A stretch of 64,000 nucleotides of DNA from positions 389,664 through 453,663 of the forward strand of contig NZ_LKIU01000005.1 of the NCBI RefSeq assembly GCF_001307035.1, in the 5' to 3' direction. Source of the DNA: Arthrobacter sp. Edens01 (GTDB lineage Bacteria > Actinomycetota > Actinomycetes > Actinomycetales > Micrococcaceae). Below the pieces are notes generated by a model. That model did no database searches. It was not told the origin of the DNA and saw only the letters and a program-made list of their open reading frames with translations. Positions 59,133 through 64,000 of the stretch are shown here, in pieces (position 1 is the first letter of the stretch; every line of letters starts with the position of its first letter). The translations under genes and the position numbers were made by a program.

Positions 59133-60116
59133 CTAGGCGGCCGGCAGCTCGCTCACCGGCGGCAGCCCGGGATGGGCCTTTCCCGCCAGCGCCGAGGCGA
59201 CCCACAGGGAGCGCTGCGCATCCCCAGCCATTCCGTCCCGGAGATAGTCCACGGCGTTGGCGACTTCACGGAGAATGCTCCACTCAGCCGCGGCTTCGGC
59301 GTCCAGTCCGCCGGCGGCACAAAGGTCCTGCAGCCGCTGCAGCAGTGCTGCTTCCGGCGCAGCCGGGTCCAGGTCCTGCAGCCGGTTCCACAGCATGGGT
59401 GCGACGGCGTACTCCGCCTCGCCGCAGACAGCCTGCGGATCAATTGCCGCGTACCCGCCGGCCGGACGTGCCAGGACGTTCCCAAAGTGCAGATCCGCAT
59501 GCACCAGTACATCGCGGCTGCTCCGCCGTCCCACTATGCCCCGCGTTTGGCAGACGGCCAGCGCTTCTTCCAACAGCCAGCGTTCGAAGGGCTGTCCCAG
59601 GTCCTCCCATTCCGCCGGCAATTCATCCGAGAGCTGTTCGGCCCGCTCCGCTGCGGAGGGAATCCCGGCCCACTCCGGCTCGTCCGCAACCGGGATGCCC
59701 AGCTGCCGGATGAGTCCGCCCCAGACCTGTACCGCGTCTTCCATGGGGGCCTGGAGCAGGCTTACTTCCGGGATGAGCCGCTCCAGCAGCAAAGCGCTTC
59801 CCGTGGGGTCCTGTCCCAGCAGGCGCACCGCCCCGCGGCCCGCCCAGAGGTGCAGGGCCGGTGCCTCGGCTGCTGCTTCGGGATGCGGGAAGGGCAGCTT
59901 GAGAACCGCCGGAGACCGGTCTGCGGCCAGCACGGGCAGCACCAGCGCTCCGTGACCGTGCCAGCCTGCGGTACCGGCAGTGCCGTCAAACTGAAGACCG
60001 AAGGCAGCGAAGGCCGCGTCTACGAGGTCGGGAAGGCTGTCGACCCAGTCCCGGCCTTCACGCGAGCGCCCGTAGCGCCGGCGCAGTGCCTCGGGTACAA
60101 CGACGGTTGATGCCAT
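59133..60116 (-). CDS. Aminoglycoside/hydroxyurea phosphotransferase-like kinase
   Basis: 327 residues of the APH(6)/hydroxyurea kinase type. The Brenner motif HADLHFGNVLA carries the catalytic Asp, and AIDPQAVCGEAEYAVAPML has the metal-binding Asp plus the family hallmark GE. The N-lobe has AVLKLPFPHPEA with the ATP-binding Lys. It would phosphorylate a small hydroxylated molecule; resistance should not be assumed, since such genes are common chromosomal genes in soil Actinobacteria. ATG 60116 follows AGGAGG; the 60197 frame start is upstream of it. Confidence 0.85.
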   Translation of the reverse strand: MASTVVVPEALRRRYGRSREGRDWVDSLPDLVDAAFAAFGLQFDGTAGTAGWHGHGALVLPVLAADRSPAVLKLPFPHPEAAAEAPALHLWAGRGAVRLLGQDPTGSALLLERLIPEVSLLQAPMEDAVQVWGGLIRQLGIPVADEPEWAGIPSAAERAEQLSDELPAEWEDLGQPFERWLLEEALAVCQTRGIVGRRSSRDVLVHADLHFGNVLARPAGGYAAIDPQAVCGEAEYAVAPMLWNRLQDLDPAAPEAALLQRLQDLCAAGGLDAEAAAEWSILREVANAVDYLRDGMAGDAQRSLWVASALAGKAHPGLPPVSELPAA

Positions 60117-60252
60117 GGGGGGGCGCCTCCTGCAGGCTGGATTGCGTGGCCGGGGGTGTTGCCTGCGGGGCAGGCTCATGACTGGTGCGGCCACCAACCC
60201 AGCCTAGGGGGCCGTCCCCAACCGTGCCAGTGCAGGGCTGGGCGGCCGGCTC

Positions 60253-61323
60253 CTAGCCCTGGGCAGCCCAGGGAAGCGCAGCAGGTTCAGCATCCAGCCC
60301 GGGGGCCGGTGGTATCTCGGCTGCGCCGTCGTAGAGGAACAGGGAGCTGGCAACCAGCCGGTCGATCGCCCAGGCCCGCACAGCGCCGTCGCTCGTGCCG
60401 GTCAGTTCGGCATAGAGAGTGGGCATTGCTTCTTCCAGCTCCTCCAGGGAGGTAACCGGATTCGCCAGGAAACCAGGGGACAGCGCATACGCCGGAACAG
60501 GCGTGATTTCCGGCAGGCACAGCGAGGGCAGGCGCTTTGCTCCCTCAAGCCCGGCTTCCAGATGGGCTTCCCTGAGTTTGGCGGGTGTGCTGCCCAGTAC
60601 CGTAAAGGCGCTCCCGGCCTGGGCCTGCGCAACCTCGTAGGCGTACGCCGCGCCGAATTCAGCATCGAGGACCGCCTGCAGCGACTCTGCCGCACCGGGC
60701 CGTTCCCGGATTTCAGCGCGGTCGGACCCCGCGCCGTCGTTGGTGCATTTGGTTTGCCCGTCTTCGTTGAGCACGGGGGTCCATCCGCTTTCCTGGACGG
60801 GTTCCGGGGTTTCGCCCAGGGCCTCGGCGAGGTTCTGTGAGAGCAGCAGCTGCCCGGTCCCGGTCGAGGCAAGCAGCCGAGCCGTTCCATAGTCTGCCCG
60901 GCCAGCGGCGGCCAGGTTCTTCCGTGCCGAATCCTGAAGTGCCTTCGTGAAGGACTGCTCCTCCACACCCTCTGATTCCCGCAGCGCTGCAGCTCCGCCG
61001 GGACTGGTCAGCAGCAGTGACTGCCGGCTGAGCGTGTCCGCCGCATCCAGCAGTGCAGCAGCCCGGGGACCCTGGGCGGCGGCTGCTCGTGACTCCGCCT
61101 CTGCAGCTAAAACCCGGGAAGTGGCGAACGCCTCATTCAGCGCCTGCTCTGAAAAGCTGCGCGGACGTTCCGGCTCTGCTCCGGATCCTGCGGTCAGCCC
61201 CAATCCGGCAATCACGCAGGCCAGCAGGCCCAGCGCGAGGGTACGCCGCAGAAAGCCGGCAGCGGCGGCAGCCCGTGACGGGCGCGCAGCTGACGGCCGC
61301 GGGGCGGTACGGGGCTTGTTCAC
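60253..61323 (-). CDS. DUF4439 domain protein with membrane anchor
   Basis: 356 residues. A basic N-terminus and one membrane helix (LALGLLACVIAGLGLTAG) anchor a helical extracytoplasmic region. The last 150 residues match the ferritin-like DUF4439 domain (AESLQAVLDAEFGAAYAYEVA ... WAIDRLVASSLFLYDGA). There are no ferritin iron-ligand pairs that I can point to. In many Actinobacteria a DUF4439 gene lies divergent from rimP, as here. The function is unknown. The 136-bp gap to the phosphotransferase holds no gene I can support. Confidence 0.8.
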   Translation of the reverse strand: MNKPRTAPRPSAARPSRAAAAAGFLRRTLALGLLACVIAGLGLTAGSGAEPERPRSFSEQALNEAFATSRVLAAEAESRAAAAQGPRAAALLDAADTLSRQSLLLTSPGGAAALRESEGVEEQSFTKALQDSARKNLAAAGRADYGTARLLASTGTGQLLLSQNLAEALGETPEPVQESGWTPVLNEDGQTKCTNDGAGSDRAEIRERPGAAESLQAVLDAEFGAAYAYEVAQAQAGSAFTVLGSTPAKLREAHLEAGLEGAKRLPSLCLPEITPVPAYALSPGFLANPVTSLEELEEAMPTLYAELTGTSDGAVRAWAIDRLVASSLFLYDGAAEIPPAPGLDAEPAALPWAAQG

Positions 61324-61428
61324 AACACTCGATCATGCCACGAACGCGTCCCCACCTGCGGCGGTGACCCGGCGGCCGCGGAAAGTCGGTAGGCTAGGAG
61401 CTACAACAACATCTAGTGGGAGGCAGTA

Positions 61429-62055
61429 ATGGCGGGTCGCCCCAGCCCTAAAAAAGACACGTCGTCTAACTACCGCAAGAACGCACAGCGTGCAGAGGTC
61501 GCAGCAGAGACGCAAAGGCTGAAGGACTATCTGGCTCCCACAGTTGCCGGTGAGAACCTCTTCCTTGAGGACATCGAAATCAGGATCGCCGGTGCCCACC
61601 GCACCGTTCACGTCATTGTGGACCTTCCGGAGACGGAGAGCGGCGGTGTGAGCCTTGACCGCATCGCAGACGTTTCCCGCGTTCTTTCGGATGCCATGGA
61701 CCAGGACCCGAACGATGACGGACGCCCCTACAGCCTGGAAGTCTCCTCGCCCGGCGTTTCCCGTCCCCTGACGGAGCCCCGGCACTGGAGGCGCAATGCC
61801 GGCCGCATGGTCTCGGTGACCCCTGTTCGCGGCGACGGCATTACCGGACGCCTGATTGAGGTCGACGACAAGGGAATCACGCTGATACCCGAAATCGCGG
61901 TCAAAAAGGGAATGAAGGCGAAGCAGGGCGAGAAGACGCACCTGGCATTTGACCAGATAGCCAAGGGACGGGTGGAGATTGAATTCGCCCACCTTGAGGA
62001 CGAACCGGCTGGCGAGGACGCCGACGGAATGAAAAGCACAGCCGAGGAGGCCTAA
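61429..62055 (+). CDS. rimP: Ribosome maturation factor RimP
   Basis: 208 residues, needed for 30S subunit assembly. Characteristic parts are LFLEDIEIRIAGAHRTVHVIVD and YSLEVSSPGVSRPL in the N-terminal domain, then a C-terminal SH3-like domain. The N-terminus (GRPSPKKDTSSNYRKN) is basic. GGGAGG precedes ATG 61429, and TAGGCT at 61388 is a possible -10. TAA is followed at once by the nusA ATG. It heads the rimP-nusA-ylxR-infB operon. Confidence 0.95.
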   Translation: MAGRPSPKKDTSSNYRKNAQRAEVAAETQRLKDYLAPTVAGENLFLEDIEIRIAGAHRTVHVIVDLPETESGGVSLDRIADVSRVLSDAMDQDPNDDGRPYSLEVSSPGVSRPLTEPRHWRRNAGRMVSVTPVRGDGITGRLIEVDDKGITLIPEIAVKKGMKAKQGEKTHLAFDQIAKGRVEIEFAHLEDEPAGEDADGMKSTAEEA

Positions 62056-63027
62056 ATGGATATTGATATGAGTGCGCTGAGGCTGCTGGAAGCGGAACGC
62101 GAAATTCCGCTGGACAAGCTGATCCCCACGATTGAACAGGCACTGCTGGTCGCCTACCACAAGACCACCGGCTCGCAGGAGAATGCCCGCGCCGAACTGG
62201 ACCGCAAGTCCGGCCACGTGACCATCTGGGCCACAGAGCTCGACGACGACGGCGAGGCCGTGGGCGAGTTCGATGACACGCCTGCCGGATTTGGCCGAAT
62301 CGCAGCGAGCACGGCCCGGCAGATCATCCTGCAGCGGCTGCGCGACGTCGAAGACGACAACATCCTTGGTGAGTTCAAGGGCCGTGAAGGAGAACTGGTT
62401 TCCGGTCAGATCCAGCAGGGCAATAACCCGCACATGGTCCAGGTAAACCTTGGTTCCGTTGAAGCGCTGCTGCCGCCGACCGAGCAGGTACCGGGGGAGA
62501 AGTACCTGCACGGATCGCGCGTGCGTGCTTTCGTCGTCGACGTTCGCCGCGGCTTCAAGGGACCGTCGATCACGCTTTCCCGCTCCCACCCGGGCCTGGT
62601 ACGGAAGCTCTTCGAGCTGGAAGTTCCGGAGATCGCGGACGGGTCCGTGGAAATCGTCGCCCTGGCACGCGAGGCGGGCCACCGCACCAAGATCGCCGTG
62701 AAGGCCAACGTACCGGGCATCAACGCCAAGGGCGCCTGCATCGGTGAAATGGGTTCGCGTGTGCGTGCCGTCATGACGGAACTGCACGACGAGAAGATCG
62801 ACATTGTTGACTTCAGCGAAGACCCGGCAACATTTATTGCCAACGCTCTCTCGCCTTCACGCGTGAACTCCGTGACGATCACCGATGCCGACACCCGTTC
62901 GGCGCGCGTGGTGGTCCCTGATTACCAGCTTTCGCTGGCGATCGGCAAGGAAGGGCAGAACGCACGTCTCGCTGCCAAGCTCACGGGCTGGCGCATCGAC
63001 ATCGTCTCCGACGCAAAGTCCGCCTAA
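62056..63027 (+). CDS. nusA: Transcription termination/antitermination factor NusA
   Basis: 323 residues. The N-terminal RNA polymerase-binding domain starts [21 protein letters not shown]. An S1 domain follows ([10 protein letters not shown] ... [13 protein letters not shown]). Two KH domains are at the C-terminus ([39 protein letters not shown]). As in other Actinobacteria it lacks the acidic C-terminal repeats of E. coli. GAGGAGG before ATG 62056 overlaps the end of rimP. Confidence 0.97.
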   Translation: MDIDMSALRLLEAEREIPLDKLIPTIEQALLVAYHKTTGSQENARAELDRKSGHVTIWATELDDDGEAVGEFDDTPAGFGRIAASTARQIILQRLRDVEDDNILGEFKGREGELVSGQIQQGNNPHMVQVNLGSVEALLPPTEQVPGEKYLHGSRVRAFVVDVRRGFKGPSITLSRSHPGLVRKLFELEVPEIADGSVEIVALAREAGHRTKIAVKANVPGINAKGACIGEMGSRVRAVMTELHDEKIDIVDFSEDPATFIANALSPSRVNSVTITDADTRSARVVVPDYQLSLAIGKEGQNARLAAKLTGWRIDIVSDAKSA

Positions 63028-63084
63028 CTTCTTCCTTCCGCAGGCAGGATGAAGGCAAGAGAAAAGAAACGCGGTAGAATGTTC

Positions 63085-63474
63085 ATGGCCGGGTCACCGT
63101 CCGCCTTCCAGCAACCGCAGGAGCCCGTGAATTCGGTGCGGCCTGCGGCAGGATCAGGGCACGTTCCGCAGAGAACGTGCATTGGCTGCAGGAAGAAGGA
63201 TGACCAGGCTGCACTGATGCGGCTGGCACTGGATTCTGGGGATGGCATGAATGCCGTCCTTGTTGATGAGAGCCGCCGTATGTCTGGCCGGGGCGCCTGG
63301 TTGCACCCCGACGCAGCATGCTTTGCAACCGCTGTGAAACGCCGGGCCTTTGGCCGTGCCTTCCGGGCACAGGCTGATCCCTCGGCAGTGGCACAGTGGT
63401 TTGAAGCTCAAGAGGCGGGTCCGGCCCGGAACCCCCTCGAAACCGTCCAACCTGAAAGCGGGTCAGAAATCTGA
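63085..63474 (+). CDS. ylxR: YlxR family RNA-binding protein
   Basis: 129 residues, DUF448/YlxR. The conserved PQRTCIGCRKK region and GRGAWLHPDAACFATAVKRRAF form the nucleic-acid-binding fold. The start is uncertain: TAGAAT ends four bases before ATG 63085, suggesting a leaderless message. An earlier ATG (63049) and a later GTG (63127) are in frame. It lies between nusA and infB, the normal place. About 130 bp separate it from infB. Confidence 0.85.
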   Translation: MAGSPSAFQQPQEPVNSVRPAAGSGHVPQRTCIGCRKKDDQAALMRLALDSGDGMNAVLVDESRRMSGRGAWLHPDAACFATAVKRRAFGRAFRAQADPSAVAQWFEAQEAGPARNPLETVQPESGSEI

Positions 63475-63606
63475 TGGAAACCCGATGAGTACCCAGCGAT
63501 GAGTACTTTGTTGTGCTCTGTGATGGGCCCTGCTGCATCCGCAGTGGAAGCCCGCAGCAAATAGACGGTTCGTGCCTGGCTCGGTGCGGACCGAGACAGG
63601 AGAAAT

Positions 63607-64000
63607 GTGGCCAAGGTCCGCGTACACGAGCTCGCCAAAGAGCTCGGCATTACTTCGAAGGACGCAGTTGCAAAACTGCAGGAACTGGGCGAATTCGTCC
63701 GTTCCGCGTCCTCGACCATTGAAGCGCCCGTAGTCAAGAAGCTGCGCGGTGCATTCCCCGACGCAGCATCCAAGCCGGCATCCAAGCCGGCCAGCTCAGG
63801 CCCCCGTCCGGCAGCACCCGCTCCGGCCGCCCCTGCCGCTGAAGCACCGGCGGAAGCTTCGGCTCCCGCCGCTGAAAAGCCGGCTGCTCCGGCACCGGCA
63901 GCCCCGGCTGCTCCCGCCCCTAAGGCAGAGAGCAAGCCTGCAGCACCGGCCCCCGCTCCGGCAGCACCGGCAGCTCCGGCTCCGAAGGCTGCAGAAAAGC
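63607..64000 (+). CDS. infB: Translation initiation factor IF-2, 5' part (cut by window end)
   Basis: Only the first 131 codons are visible. The N-terminal IF2_N domain starts [20 protein letters not shown] and [20 protein letters not shown]. It passes into the Ala/Pro/Lys-rich linker ([15 protein letters not shown] type) typical of actinobacterial IF-2. The GTPase domains lie outside. GTG 63607 is preceded by AGGAG at five bases. The frame is open to the window edge. Confidence 0.95.
   Translation, partial: MAKVRVHELAKELGITSKDAVAKLQELGEFVRSASSTIEAPVVKKLRGAFPDAASKPASKPASSGPRPAAPAPAAPAAEAPAEASAPAAEKPAAPAPAAPAAPAPKAESKPAAPAPAPAAPAAPAPKAAEK

Noticed and set aside
59115-60110. 331-codon plus-strand frame opposite the phosphotransferase gene
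   Set aside because: The minus strand shows the kinase motifs HADLHFGN and AIDPQAVCGE; the plus frame has none.
59133-60116. Acquired antibiotic-resistance gene
   Set aside because: It has the kinase fold of the APH(6) group but sits in core gene order with no mobile element; resistance cannot be claimed from sequence.

Overview
The window is a gene-dense, high-GC stretch of a bacterial chromosome. Gene content and order (dusB-dgt-dnaG-tRNA-Asn; rpsB-tsf-pyrH-frr-cdsA; dxr-rseP-ispG-proS-rimP-nusA-ylxR-infB) and protein sequences that read like those of Arthrobacter and relatives point to Actinobacteria, family Micrococcaceae. This placement comes from recognition, not from a search. I see no transposase, integrase, prophage or CRISPR array, so this looks like core chromosome with a few accessory insertions.

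Layout. 1-2.0 kb: 3' part of glyS and a GNAT gene, then a terminator. 2.0-5.5 kb (minus): ABC ATPase, YhgE/Pip membrane protein and TetR regulator, with a palindromic operator upstream. 5.6-8.5 kb: a YibE/F-like membrane protein converging on an AtoE-like short-chain fatty acid transporter. 8.5-9.3 kb: non-coding DNA built of three short-repeat families. 9.3-14.1 kb: dusB, dgt, dnaG and two identical tRNA-Asn genes. 14.4-22.5 kb: malic enzyme, sugar transporter, a holin-like envelope protein, CDP-alcohol phosphatidyltransferase, a drug/metabolite-type transporter, a glycosyltransferase, a CAT-anticodon tRNA and an acyl-CoA dehydrogenase. 22.3-28.7 kb: a minus-strand M23 peptidase, then rpsB, tsf, pyrH, frr, cdsA and a DivIVA-like gene.

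28.7-48.3 kb is a carboxylate and branched-chain catabolism region. A LytS/LytTR two-component system lies between two SSS-type monocarboxylate symporters, each with a small membrane partner. Next come an Lrp-type regulator divergent from a branched-chain 2-oxoacid dehydrogenase operon (E1a, E1b, E2), and a TetR regulator divergent from a seven-gene acyl-CoA operon (carboxylase beta and alpha, acyl-CoA dehydrogenase, CoA-transferase A and B, MaoC hydratase, CitE-like lyase). The gene set matches the M. tuberculosis Rv2495c-Rv2504c region, which supports leucine breakdown through HMG-CoA to acetyl-CoA and acetoacetate. Three CRP/GlxR-type palindromes sit in the three divergent control regions of this block and suggest one cAMP-responsive circuit.

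48.3-64 kb: dxr, rseP and ispG of the isoprenoid/envelope group, interrupted by a SatD-like gene with two palindromes at its promoter, a small membrane protein and a YciI-like gene. Then come a GNAT, a lipoprotein, proS, a TauE-like transporter, a phosphotransferase, a DUF4439 protein and rimP-nusA-ylxR-infB, with infB cut by the window end. The most promising less-described items are the SatD/membrane-protein pair, the 19-bp repeat array and the shared CRP-site circuit.
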